The notes below the pieces were generated by a model. It was not told where the DNA came from. It saw nothing but the letters and a program-made list of their open reading frames with translations, and made no database searches. The position numbers and the translations under genes are program-made. Positions 18,969-27,485 of a stretch of 64,000 nt of DNA are shown here, in pieces. The DNA is from Pseudomonadota bacterium (GTDB lineage: Bacteria; Pseudomonadota; Gammaproteobacteria; Steroidobacterales; Steroidobacteraceae): assembly GCA_023433705.1 (NCBI GenBank), contig JAEYUC010000046.1:1-64000 (forward strand), read 5' to 3'. The number at the start of each line of letters is the position of its first letter. The first letter of the stretch is position 1.

Positions 18969-19487
18969 TTTCGACGTCGCCGCGCCGGCGCGTTCCCGGT
19001 ATCTCTTGCGCGTGTTGTAGCGCCACAGCACGTCGAGCAGGGCGTATCCGAGAAGCCCCGCGAGCGCGCCCGTGATGCCACACCCGACCAGGAAGGGCTT
19101 CCACATCGGGCCGAGGCCGTGCTGCACCCAATCCCAGCTCAATTCGAAATGGAATTTCTTCGCCGGAGCGCCCGTGACCAGCACGCCGATCCGGTATGCG
19201 AGGTAGTACACGGGAACGACGGTCAGCGGATTGACCGCTAACGAGGCGACCATGATGCTCGGGATGTGGATGCGGCAGAAGATCGCGACCAGTGCGGCGA
19301 GCGGGATGTGGATAGGCAGCGGCACGAAGCAGATCGCGAGTCCGGCGCCAAAGGCGGGCGTCACCGTGCGACGCTGCAGCGACCAGAGCCGCGGGTCGCC
19401 GAAGAAGCGGCCGAAGGGCTTCAATGCCCAGTGGTTTCGCAGGGTCTCCCTGCGGGGCGTGATCTTGCGGAACAGGTGCCGAGGCAT
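18951..19487 (-). CDS. DUF2062 domain membrane protein
   Basis: 178 residues starting [20 protein letters not shown], followed by the DUF2062 core: [20 protein letters not shown], then [36 protein letters not shown], and a C-terminal helix pair with [23 protein letters not shown]. Two to four membrane segments are likely. Function is unknown. The gene faces lolD tail to tail with an 18-base overlap and is divergent from comEC. ATG 19487 fits relatives; the frame is open further upstream but without similarity. Confidence 0.8.
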   Translation of the reverse strand: MPRHLFRKITPRRETLRNHWALKPFGRFFGDPRLWSLQRRTVTPAFGAGLAICFVPLPIHIPLAALVAIFCRIHIPSIMVASLAVNPLTVVPVYYLAYRIGVLVTGAPAKKFHFELSWDWVQHGLGPMWKPFLVGCGITGALAGLLGYALLDVLWRYNTRKRYRERAGAATSKSGAFD

Positions 19488-19542
19488 CGGGCGGCACTCT
19501 AGCATCGGACAGCCGGCCGCGCCGTCAACACGCGGCGCGTGA

Positions 19543-21726
19543 GTGCCGGGCGCACTCTCATTCCTGGCGGGCGTTTTGCTTGCGCTTGGCGCAGCGCGCC
19601 TGCCGTCTGTAGGTTGGCTCGCCGCGACCGCGCTCACCCTGCCATGTTGCGCACTTGCGGGGTTGTGGCGGCATGCGTGGCCGCGACGCCTCGCGCTGCT
19701 CGCCCTGGGGCTGTTCCTGACGAATTGCGCGATCGCGCGCTGGCACTCGCTGTTGGTCCCGACGGACTCGCCGGACCGGCGCCTGCTGCTCGAGGGCAAC
19801 GTGGTCACGGTTCCGGCCCGCTTCGGCGCAGAGGTGAGGTTCGACGCCGAGGTCATCCTGGTCGAAGGCGCGGACCAACGCGATGCGCAGTTGCGGCGCG
19901 TGCGGCTGACCTGGCGCGACGCGCCCGTCGTGCCGCGGGTGGGCGAGCGCTGGCGCTGGCTCGTACGCCAGCAGCCTTATGCCGATTCTCGCAATTTCGC
20001 CGGACCGCAGCCCGAGCGCGGCGCCTTCCGCGATGGAGTGCACCTGCGGGCCAGGGTCCTGGTGTCAGCCCTGAACGAGCGACAGCGCATGGCTCGCTCT
20101 TCGATCGACGGTATTCGCGCCCGGATCGCCGACCGGATCGCGCAGACGGTCGGCGATCCGGACGCGGCGGCGTTGATCGCCGCGCTCGCGGTGGGATTCA
20201 CGGACCGGATGAGCCTCGACCAGTGGCGCGTGTTCAACGCAACCGGCACGACCCACCTGGTCGCCATCTCCGGCCTGCACGTCACGTTGTTCGCGATGTT
20301 CGCATTCGTCGTCGCGCGATCCTGCTGGCGCTGGCTGCCCGGCGCCCGGCGTTTCGAGCGCGAGCCGTTCGCCTGGTTGTTAGGCATCGTGTCGGCGGGC
20401 GCCTACGCGTTGCTCGCCGGCTGGTCCGTTCCCACGCAACGCACCCTGCTCATGTTGTGCGCATTCGGCTGCGCGCGCGTCATGGCGCGGCACGTCGGGG
20501 CCGCGCGCACCTGGTCGCTGGCCCTCATCGCAGTACTCGTGCTGGATCCGATGGCCCCGCTCGCGGCGGGATTCTGGCTTTCGTTCGTGGCGGTGGGAGT
20601 CATCCTGCTGTGCACCGCCACGCGCATCGATCACCACGAGGGCACCATCGCCGCGAGACTGGGCACCGCGCTGCGGCTGCAACTCTCCATCATGCTGGCG
20701 CTCGCGCCGCTGACGTTCGCCTTGCTCGACAACGTCTCGCTCGCGGGCGTCTGGGGAAATCTCGCGGCGATTCCGCTGGTGTCGTTCGTGCTCGTTCCGT
20801 TGGTCCTGATGGGCGCCGTGGCCGCGCTTCTGCTGCCCGCGGCGGGCGCGCTGTTCTTCGGATTGGCCGAGCAGGTGTATCGCCTGTGCTGGCCGGGGCT
20901 CGTCTGGGCCGCGGACACGCCACTCGCGACCTGGCGCGCGGTGCCGGAGGCGTGGTGGATTGCGCTGGCGGCGCCCGCGGCGCTCATCCTGATGTGTCGA
21001 TGGCCCTGGCGCCTGCGGCTGACGGGAATCGCCGCCGCCTTGCCGCTGATTTTCGGTCATTCGCGCATGCCTGAACATGGCGGCGCGCGCATCGCCGTAT
21101 TCGATGCCGGACGCGGCTCGATGGTCCTCATAGCCACGCATTCGCGCGTCGCGCTGTTCGACACCGGGGACAGCTGGAACACGCGCGGCGCGCGGCTGCG
21201 CCAGCTCGCGCTGCCGGCGCTCGATGCGCTCGCCGTTCGCGAGATCGATCTGCTGGTGCTGCCGCGGCTCGATGCGGACCGCGCGCAGGGCGCCGCGTTG
21301 TTAGCGTTCGAGCGCAAGGTACACCGCATCCGGGTGGGTGGCGGCTGGCCCGGCACGCGACTCGGCGCGCGCGCCTGCAAGTCTGAGCGATTCCGCTGGG
21401 ACGGAGTGGCGTTCGAACTGAGCGCGGCGGGCCCGGAGCGTCGCGCCTGCATGTTGCGGGTCTCGGTTGGCGAACATTCGCTGCGGTTCGGAGGGAAGTG
21501 GATAGAGGGGAGTGCGCGGCTCGCGCTCGCCACCGGCGGCCAGGCCGGGTCGCGTTCGCGAAAGTTCGAGCTCGAACGCCGGCGCGCATCCGGCGTTCGT
21601 GCCTACGATACTCGGCACGATGGCGCCATCGAAATCGCTTTAGGGACGCAAGGAATCGTGGTCACCTCCGTGGCGCGGGTGTCGCGTCATCCGTTCGCCT
21701 GGCGGCGTTTCCCCGATGCGCCGTGA
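19543..21726 (+). CDS. comEC: ComEC/Rec2-type DNA uptake channel protein
   Basis: Polytopic membrane protein of the ComEC family, which carries single-stranded DNA across the inner membrane in natural competence. The 727 residues include the N-terminal OB-like DUF4131 domain (about 20-170), the Competence core (VAISGLHVTLFAMFAF, SVPTQRTLLML, AAGFWLSFVAVGVIL) and a C-terminal metallo-beta-lactamase-like domain. In that last domain the metal-binding HxDxDH motif is missing: the aligned stretch reads LVLPRLDADRAQGA, although FDAGRGS and LFDTGDSWNTRG are kept. The start is GTG 19543. Directly followed by exbB-exbD-msbA, a frequent arrangement. Confidence 0.9.
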   Translation: MPGALSFLAGVLLALGAARLPSVGWLAATALTLPCCALAGLWRHAWPRRLALLALGLFLTNCAIARWHSLLVPTDSPDRRLLLEGNVVTVPARFGAEVRFDAEVILVEGADQRDAQLRRVRLTWRDAPVVPRVGERWRWLVRQQPYADSRNFAGPQPERGAFRDGVHLRARVLVSALNERQRMARSSIDGIRARIADRIAQTVGDPDAAALIAALAVGFTDRMSLDQWRVFNATGTTHLVAISGLHVTLFAMFAFVVARSCWRWLPGARRFEREPFAWLLGIVSAGAYALLAGWSVPTQRTLLMLCAFGCARVMARHVGAARTWSLALIAVLVLDPMAPLAAGFWLSFVAVGVILLCTATRIDHHEGTIAARLGTALRLQLSIMLALAPLTFALLDNVSLAGVWGNLAAIPLVSFVLVPLVLMGAVAALLLPAAGALFFGLAEQVYRLCWPGLVWAADTPLATWRAVPEAWWIALAAPAALILMCRWPWRLRLTGIAAALPLIFGHSRMPEHGGARIAVFDAGRGSMVLIATHSRVALFDTGDSWNTRGARLRQLALPALDALAVREIDLLVLPRLDADRAQGAALLAFERKVHRIRVGGGWPGTRLGARACKSERFRWDGVAFELSAAGPERRACMLRVSVGEHSLRFGGKWIEGSARLALATGGQAGSRSRKFELERRRASGVRAYDTRHDGAIEIALGTQGIVVTSVARVSRHPFAWRRFPDAP

Positions 21727-21760
21727 CGCTTTTCGGGCCGCTCCGGTATAGTCCGGACCC

Positions 21761-22405
21761 ATGTGGGAAATCGTCAAGGCCGGCGGCCCGTTCATGGCGC
21801 CGATCATCATCTGCTCGATCGTGCTGGTCGGTATCGTCCTCGAGCGCCTCTGGACCCTGCAGCGCAAGCGCGTGTTGCCGCAGGAACTCATCAAGAAGGT
21901 TTCCGACCTCGTCGAGCGCAACCAGGTCAACCCCAAGGTCATCGAGGCTCTCGAGAAGAACTCGCCGCTGGGGCGCGTGCTGGCCGCGGCGCTGGCCAAC
22001 CGCCACCGTGGACGCGAGATCATGATGGAACGCGTCGAGGACGTGGGCCGTCACGTCGTGCACGAGCTCGAGCGCTTCGTGAACTCCGTCGGCACCATCG
22101 CGAGCATCTCGCCGTTGTTAGGCCTGCTCGGCACCGTCACGGGCATCATCGCCGCGTTCAACGCCGTGATGCTCGGCGGCATGGGCGATCCGCGCATGCT
22201 CGCGGGCGGCATTTCCGAGGCGCTGATCTGCACGGCCGGCGGACTCACGGTCGCGATCCCCGCGTACATCGCGCACCGCTACCTGCGCGGCAAGGTGGAG
22301 CGCATCGTCGTCGACATGGAAAAGATCGCGGTCAACTTCGCCGATTCGCTGGGCGCGGAGCCCCAGGCCGGAGAAGGTGACGGCGGCATCGCGCGCACGG
22401 CATGA
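21761..22405 (+). CDS. exbB: MotA/TolQ/ExbB proton channel protein
   Basis: 214-residue proton channel subunit. TM1 lies at about 12-32 (MAPIIICSIVLVGIVLERLW), and TM2/TM3 in VGTIASISPLLGLLGTVTGI and AGGISEALICTAGGLTVAIP. It pairs with the ExbD-like protein encoded immediately downstream with an ATGA overlap. In comEC-exbBD-msbA neighbourhoods the physiological partner (TonB-dependent transport or another envelope process) is not established; no tonB gene is seen nearby. Confidence 0.9.
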   Translation: MWEIVKAGGPFMAPIIICSIVLVGIVLERLWTLQRKRVLPQELIKKVSDLVERNQVNPKVIEALEKNSPLGRVLAAALANRHRGREIMMERVEDVGRHVVHELERFVNSVGTIASISPLLGLLGTVTGIIAAFNAVMLGGMGDPRMLAGGISEALICTAGGLTVAIPAYIAHRYLRGKVERIVVDMEKIAVNFADSLGAEPQAGEGDGGIARTA

Positions 22406-22833
22406 GACTTCAGTCCCGCAAGGCGAAGGAAGATCCGGAGATCAACCTGATCCCGCTGATCGACATCGCGCTGCTGCTCGTCATCTTCTTCATGTTGTCG
22501 TCGACCTTCATGCAGGAAGGCCGGCTCAAGATCGAACTACCCCAGGCGAGCCTCGCGCCCACCGGCAAGCAGAAAGCCGATCCGATCGTGGTCGCGGTCA
22601 CGCAGGCGGGGACCTATCGCGTGAACGACCGCGAACTCATCAATTCCAGCCCCGACACCTTGCGCGCCGCCATCATGGAGGTCGCGGGCGTCGACCGCGA
22701 CAAGCCCGTGACCGTGCGCGCGGACGCACGCTCGACTCACCAGTCCGTGGTCACCGCCATGGACGTGATCGGCAAACTCGGCTTCGTCCGCATCAACATC
22801 GCGACGGTCGAAGACTCGCAATCCGGTAAATGA
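22402..22833 (+). CDS. exbD: ExbD/TolR family protein
   Basis: 143 residues with one N-terminal TM helix containing the proton-relay aspartate (NLIPLIDIALLLVIFFMLSS, about 15-34) and a periplasmic ExbD/TolR domain (GRLKIELPQASLAPTG, VTVRADARSTHQSVVTAMDV, GFVRINIAT). It is the partner of the ExbB-like channel encoded upstream. Both its start and stop overlap neighbouring genes by four bases, tying exbB, exbD and msbA into one translational unit. Confidence 0.92.
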   Translation: MRLQSRKAKEDPEINLIPLIDIALLLVIFFMLSSTFMQEGRLKIELPQASLAPTGKQKADPIVVAVTQAGTYRVNDRELINSSPDTLRAAIMEVAGVDRDKPVTVRADARSTHQSVVTAMDVIGKLGFVRINIATVEDSQSGK

Positions 22834-24584
22834 ACACCTCCGCGGGCGCCGCTCCAATGGACGCAGGTGGTGTGTACCGGCGACTCCTCGGCTACGCGCG
22901 GCCCCACCTCGGCATGTTCCTCGTCGGCGTCGTCGGCATGGCGTTGTTCGCCGCCACCGGCCCCGGCTTCGCGTGGCTGGTGCAGAACTTCGTCGACCTG
23001 GGCTTCGTCAAGAAGGACCCGACCGTATTGTGGCTGGTGCCGCTGGGTGCGCCGCTGCTGTTCCTGCTGCGCGGAATCGGCGACTACGTCGGCGTGTATT
23101 TCCCGGGCTACGTCTCGCGTCAGATCATCAAGGCGATGCGCCGCGACCTGTTTCGTCAGTACCTGCATTTCCCGGCGAAGTATTACGACCAGCAATCGAG
23201 CGGCGCGATGTTGTCGCGGCTCACGTTCAACATCGAGCAGGTGGCCGAGGCGACGACCAACTCCACCGGCGCGTTGATCCGCGATTCGCTCACGATCGTG
23301 CTGCAGATCGGCTGGCTGTTCGTGCTCAATTGGAAGCTGGCGCTGTTCGTCGTGATCCTCGCGCCGCCGCTCTCGTTCATCATCCGCCAGGTCACGAAGT
23401 CCTTTCGCCGCTACAGCGCTCGCATCCAGGCGTCGATGGGCGACGTCACACGCGTCACCAAGGAAGCGCTCGACGGCCAGCGCGTGATCAAGGTGTTCAA
23501 CGCGCAGGAACAGGAAGCGCGCGAATTCGAAGCGGTGAACGAACACAACCGGCGCAGCAACATGAAACTGATCGCGGCCAAGGCGACCAGCAATCCCGTC
23601 GTGCAGTTCATCGCTTCGATCGGTCTCGGCGGCGTGTTGTGGATGGCGCTCGTGCAGGTGAACCAGAGCGACATGACGGTCGGCGAGTTCTGGGGATTCC
23701 TGACCGCGCTGCTGCTGACCACGGCCCCGATGCGCACGCTGGTTACGGCGCTGGGACCGCTGCAGCAGGGACTCGCGGCCGGCGCGAGCGTGTTCGAGGT
23801 GCTCGACGAAACGACCGAGGATTTCAAGAAGGGCCGCAGGCTCGGGCGTGTGCAGGGCGCGATCGAATTCCGCGACGTGAGCTTCGAGTACTCGAGCGAG
23901 AAGGGCGGAGTGCTCCATTCGGTGCGCCTGAGCGTGCCGGCGGGGAAGAACGTCGCGATCGTCGGCCGCTCCGGCAGCGGCAAGTCGACCCTGGTGGGCC
24001 TGGTGCCGCGGTTCTATGACGCGACCTCGGGCGCGGTGCTCGTCGACGGCATCGACGTGCGCGAGTGCAACCTGCGCGACCTGCGCGACAACGTCGCGCT
24101 CGTCAGCCAGGACGTCGTGTTGTTCAACGATTCGATCCGCAACAACATCGCGTTCGGCGTGGACGACGCGGATCCGGAGCTCGTGGAGAAGGCGGCGCGC
24201 ATCGCGTACGTCGACGAGTTCGCCGCGGAGCTGCCGGAGGGGCTCGATACGCAGGTCGGCGACCGCGGCGCATTGTTGTCGGGCGGTCAGCGGCAACGCA
24301 TCGCGATCGCGCGCGCGTTGCTCAAGGACGCACCCATCCTGATTCTCGATGAGGCGATGTCCGCGCTCGACAACGAATCGGAGCGACGCATCCAGGAGGC
24401 GCTGGTCGAGCTCATGCGCGGCCGCACGACGCTCGTGATCGCCCATCGCCTCACGACCATCGAACACGCCGACGAGATCATCGTCATGGAAGACGGCCGC
24501 ATCGTCGAGCGCGGTTCGCATGCCGAGCTCGTGGCGCGCGATGGCGCGTACGCGAGTCTCAAACGCGCGGAGTTCCGCAATTGA
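22830..24584 (+). CDS. msbA: Lipid A export ABC transporter MsbA
   Basis: Flips lipid A-core across the inner membrane. The 584 residues form a half-transporter: six TM helices in about 25-320, then an ATPase domain with Walker A GRSGSGKS (379-386), signature LSGGQ (483-487) and Walker B ILILDE (503-508). It precedes lpxK, ycaR and kdsB, as in most gammaproteobacteria, which supports MsbA over other type IV exporters. The start overlaps the exbD stop (ATGA). Confidence 0.95.
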   Translation: MNTSAGAAPMDAGGVYRRLLGYARPHLGMFLVGVVGMALFAATGPGFAWLVQNFVDLGFVKKDPTVLWLVPLGAPLLFLLRGIGDYVGVYFPGYVSRQIIKAMRRDLFRQYLHFPAKYYDQQSSGAMLSRLTFNIEQVAEATTNSTGALIRDSLTIVLQIGWLFVLNWKLALFVVILAPPLSFIIRQVTKSFRRYSARIQASMGDVTRVTKEALDGQRVIKVFNAQEQEAREFEAVNEHNRRSNMKLIAAKATSNPVVQFIASIGLGGVLWMALVQVNQSDMTVGEFWGFLTALLLTTAPMRTLVTALGPLQQGLAAGASVFEVLDETTEDFKKGRRLGRVQGAIEFRDVSFEYSSEKGGVLHSVRLSVPAGKNVAIVGRSGSGKSTLVGLVPRFYDATSGAVLVDGIDVRECNLRDLRDNVALVSQDVVLFNDSIRNNIAFGVDDADPELVEKAARIAYVDEFAAELPEGLDTQVGDRGALLSGGQRQRIAIARALLKDAPILILDEAMSALDNESERRIQEALVELMRGRTTLVIAHRLTTIEHADEIIVMEDGRIVERGSHAELVARDGAYASLKRAEFRN

Positions 24585-24597
24585 GCGCGCTGGCGCG

Positions 24598-25623
24598 ATG
24601 CCTTCCAGGATAGAGGAGATGTGGTACGGCCCGGACGGGCCGCTCTGGCTCGCGCCGCTGTCATGGCTCTACGGCGCGGTCATGAGCCTGCGCAATTTCC
24701 TGTATCGCATCGGTCTTCGACACCGCGTACGCGTCGGCGCGCCCGTGATCGTGGTCGGCAACATCACCGTGGGCGGCACGGGCAAGACTCCGCTCGTCGC
24801 ATGGCTCGCGAGCCGCATCGCCGAAACCGGCATGAAGGTCGCGGTGGTGTCGCGCGGATATGGCGGGCGGGCGCGCGGCGTCACGCGTGTGACGATGCAC
24901 AGTCGGGCCTCGGAAGTCGGCGACGAGCCGCTGCTGCTCGCGCGGCGGGCGCAGGCCGCGGTATTCGTCGGTCGCGATCGCGTGGCGGCGGCGAAGGCGG
25001 CGGTCGCGGACAAGGCCGACGTCGTGATCTGTGATGACGGGCTGCAGCACCTGGCATTGCGGCGCGATTGCGAGATCGCGGTGATCGACGGGCAGCGTGG
25101 TTTCGGCAATGGCTGCGTCTTGCCGCGCGGTCCCCTGCGGGAAAGTCCGCGACGCCTGCGGCGCGTCAATGCGGTGATCGTCAACGGCGCAATCACGGCG
25201 CCGGGTTTTTCGCTGCCCGGCATGGTCAATCGCACGCACTTCTCGATGTCGCTGCGGCCCGGCGATGCGCAGCCGGTATCGGGCGGCGCGGTGCCGCGCC
25301 CGGTCGAGAGTTTCCGCGGTTCAAAGGTTCATGCCGTCGCCGCGATCGGCAATCCGCAACGCTTCTTCGACATGTTGCGCGGTGCGGGGCTCACGATTCA
25401 CGAGCATCCCTTCGCCGATCATCATGCATTCAGGCCGGTGGACCTGGATTTCCGCGACCGGTTGCCGGTCATCATGACCGAGAAGGATGCCGTAAAATGC
25501 GCGGCCTTCGCCGATGACCGTTGCTGGTTCGTGCCGGTCACGGCCGAGTTCGCCGAGCGCGAGGCGCGCGAGCTCGTCGACCTGGTTCTCACCCGCGCCG
25601 AGGCGTTTCACAAGCATGGATGA
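24598..25623 (+). CDS. lpxK: Tetraacyldisaccharide 4'-kinase LpxK
   Basis: Phosphorylates the 4' position of the lipid A disaccharide at the inner membrane. Recognised from WYGPDGPLWLAPLSWLYG, the P-loop region GNITVGGTGKTPLVAWL, SRGYGGRARGVTRV, GDEPLLLARRAQAAVFVG and DVVICDDGLQHLALRRD. From ATG 24598 the product has 341 residues. ATG 24619 is an alternative, but there the GGAG sequence is too close to act as a ribosome site. The stop overlaps the start of ycaR. Confidence 0.95.
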   Translation: MPSRIEEMWYGPDGPLWLAPLSWLYGAVMSLRNFLYRIGLRHRVRVGAPVIVVGNITVGGTGKTPLVAWLASRIAETGMKVAVVSRGYGGRARGVTRVTMHSRASEVGDEPLLLARRAQAAVFVGRDRVAAAKAAVADKADVVICDDGLQHLALRRDCEIAVIDGQRGFGNGCVLPRGPLRESPRRLRRVNAVIVNGAITAPGFSLPGMVNRTHFSMSLRPGDAQPVSGGAVPRPVESFRGSKVHAVAAIGNPQRFFDMLRGAGLTIHEHPFADHHAFRPVDLDFRDRLPVIMTEKDAVKCAAFADDRCWFVPVTAEFAEREARELVDLVLTRAEAFHKHG

Positions 25624-25807
25624 CAGGCTGCTCGACGTGCTCGCGTGCCCGCTCTGCAAAGGGCCGCTCAAGCTCCAGCGCGCCGCCGAGGTGCTGGTCT
25701 GCCGCGCGGATCGCCTGGCGTTCCCGATCCGCGATGGCGTGCCCATGATGCTCGAGGAAGACGCGCGGCATCTCCAGCCCGACGACCCGCTGCTGGCGCG
25801 CGAATGA
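25616..25807 (+). CDS. ycaR: Trm112/YcaR-like zinc-ribbon-type protein
   Basis: 63-residue protein: MDDRLLDVLACPLCKGPLKL, then VCRADRLAFPIRDGVPMML. This is the Trm112p-like/YcaR family; it has the first CPLC pair and a single later cysteine, so the zinc site is incomplete, as in many bacterial members. It lies between lpxK and kdsB with 8- and 4-base overlaps, the typical position. Function in bacteria is not settled. Confidence 0.9.
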   Translation: MDDRLLDVLACPLCKGPLKLQRAAEVLVCRADRLAFPIRDGVPMMLEEDARHLQPDDPLLARE

Positions 25808-26550
25808 AATTCCGCGTCGTCATTCCCGCGCGCTTCGATTCCTCGCGGTTGCCCGGAAAGGTGCTGTTGCCATTGGCCGGCAAGCCGATGATCCAGTGGG
25901 TACACGAGCGGGCGCGCGACGCGCAGGCCGCGGAAGTCGTGATCGCGACCGACGACGAACGCATCGCGAACGCGGCGCGCGGCTTCGGCGCCGAAGTCGC
26001 GATGACCGCGCGCACGCACCTGTCGGGAACGGATCGCATCGCGGAAGTGGCCGCGGCCCGCGGCTGGCGCGACGGCGACATAGTCGTGAACGTGCAGGGC
26101 GACGAGCCGCTGATTCCGCCCGTGATCATCGATCAGGTCGCATCGCTGCTCGAGAAACATGCGCAGGCGGACATCGCGACGCTCGCGGCGAAGTTCGGCG
26201 CGTTCACCGAGTTCAACGATCCTAACAACGTAAAGGTGGCCTGCGACGCGGGCGGCCGCGCGCTGTATTTCTCGCGCGCGCCGATCCCGTGGAATCGCGA
26301 CGCGGCGCAGACGTTGACGGACGCCTGCCTGCGGCACATCGGCATCTATGCCTACCGGGTCGCGGCGCTGCGCAAGCTCGCGGGTCTGCCGCCGGGACGG
26401 CTCGAGCAGATCGAGAAGCTCGAGCAATTGCGCGCGCTGGAAAATGGAATGGAGATCCGGGTCGAGCTGGCGGCCGAACGGCCGCTCGCGGACGTCAATA
26501 CCGCCGCCGATCTCGAGCGCGCGGAACGTGCGCTGACCTTGCGTCCGTGA
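25804..26550 (+). CDS. kdsB: 3-deoxy-manno-octulosonate cytidylyltransferase
   Basis: Activates Kdo as CMP-Kdo for LPS inner-core synthesis. The 248 residues start MKFRVVIPARFDSSRLPGK (nucleotide-binding loop), followed by KPMIQWVHERA, VVIATDDERIA, LSGTDRIAEVA, VVNVQGDEPLIPP and HIGIYAYR, all family landmarks. ATG 25804 overlaps the ycaR stop; the frame is open further upstream but only inside neighbouring genes. Confidence 0.97.
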   Translation: MKFRVVIPARFDSSRLPGKVLLPLAGKPMIQWVHERARDAQAAEVVIATDDERIANAARGFGAEVAMTARTHLSGTDRIAEVAAARGWRDGDIVVNVQGDEPLIPPVIIDQVASLLEKHAQADIATLAAKFGAFTEFNDPNNVKVACDAGGRALYFSRAPIPWNRDAAQTLTDACLRHIGIYAYRVAALRKLAGLPPGRLEQIEKLEQLRALENGMEIRVELAAERPLADVNTAADLERAERALTLRP

Positions 26551-26561
26551 GCGCGGTGAAC

Positions 26562-27383
26562 ATGATCAAGCGCGCGACGATCACGGCGCTCAACACGTAT
26601 CCGGTGAAGTCCTGCCGCGGCATTCCGCTCACGAGCGCGCGCATCGACGCGACGGGCCTCGCGGACGACCGGCACTGGATGCTCGTGCGACCCAACGGAC
26701 GTTTCGTCACGCAGCGCGAACTACCGCGCCTGGCGCTCATCGCGACCTCGGTCGACGAGTCGGCACTGACGCTCCGCGCGCCCGGCACGGCGCCGCTCGT
26801 CGTGGCGCGCGACGCCGGCGACGCCGCGCGGGAAATAACCGTGTGGAAATTCACCGGCCGCGGGATCGACTGCGGCGATGCCGCGGCGCGCTGGTGTTCG
26901 GAGTTTCTCGAGACGCCGTTGCGGCTGGTGCGGTTCGATCCGGACATGCCGCGCGAATGCAGCCCGGAGTGGACGAAGGACACGCGGGCCATCACCGAAT
27001 TCAGCGACGGATATCCGATCCTCGTGATCTCGCGCGCGTCGCTCGCCGATCTGAACTCGCGCCTGCCGAAGGCGCTGCCGATGGAGCGCTTCCGCCCGAA
27101 CATCGTCATCGACGGCGTCGACGCCTACGACGAGGACCGGATCCACGAGCTGCGCACCGAGGGCATCGCATTGCGCATCGTGAAGCCGTGCGCGCGCTGC
27201 GCGATCACGACCACCGATCAGCAGACCGGCGAACGCGATGGCGAAGAACCGCTGGCTACCCTCAAGAAATACCGCTTCGACGCCACACTTCGCGGCGTCC
27301 TGTTCGGCCAGAACGTGATCCCCGCCCAAGGCATCGGCGCGACATTACGTGTCGGCCAGGAGCTCGATGTCGTCTGGAAGTAA
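26562..27383 (+). CDS. MOSC domain protein with N-terminal beta-barrel domain
   Basis: 273 residues: a MOSC N-terminal domain (ALNTYPVKSCRGIPLTSARI, GLADDRHWMLVRPNGRFVTQRE) and a C-terminal MOSC domain (RFRPNIVIDG, then CARCAITTTDQQTG with conserved cysteines). Relatives such as YcbX and mARC handle molybdenum cofactor and reduce N-hydroxylated compounds; this activity is a family inference. ATG 26562 fits relatives; GTG 26547 overlapping the kdsB stop is an alternative. The stop TAA touches a second inverted-repeat element. Confidence 0.85.
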   Translation: MIKRATITALNTYPVKSCRGIPLTSARIDATGLADDRHWMLVRPNGRFVTQRELPRLALIATSVDESALTLRAPGTAPLVVARDAGDAAREITVWKFTGRGIDCGDAAARWCSEFLETPLRLVRFDPDMPRECSPEWTKDTRAITEFSDGYPILVISRASLADLNSRLPKALPMERFRPNIVIDGVDAYDEDRIHELRTEGIALRIVKPCARCAITTTDQQTGERDGEEPLATLKKYRFDATLRGVLFGQNVIPAQGIGATLRVGQELDVVWK

Positions 27384-27484
27384 GAGGGTGCCTGGCACGG
27401 AAAATCCGGGATAAGCGGAGATGCCTGTGAGCGATGTTCGAATGTGGCGCCGCTTATCCCGGATTTTCCGTGCCAGGCACCGTC
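27384..27484. repeat. REP-like inverted repeat, family A copy 2
   Basis: Arms 27384-27418 and 27450-27484, 35 bases with one mismatch, spacer 31 bases. It has the same length, spacer size and core (GGTGCCTGGCACGG) as the element at 10911-11011, but the arms differ at three internal positions, each compensated in the opposite arm. It separates the MOSC gene from the convergent GGDEF gene. The GGDEF stop codon overlaps the edge of the repeat, and the MOSC TAA is immediately before it. Confidence 0.9.
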
Positions 27485-27485
27485 T

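Noticed and set aside
21500..22025. Plus-strand frame of 175 residues between comEC and exbB
   Set aside because: Overlaps both real genes in another frame and is Arg/Ser/Ala-rich; shadow frame.
22737..24521. 594-residue minus-strand frame opposite msbA
   Set aside because: Antisense shadow of msbA, rich in His/Arg/Glu, no domain recognisable.
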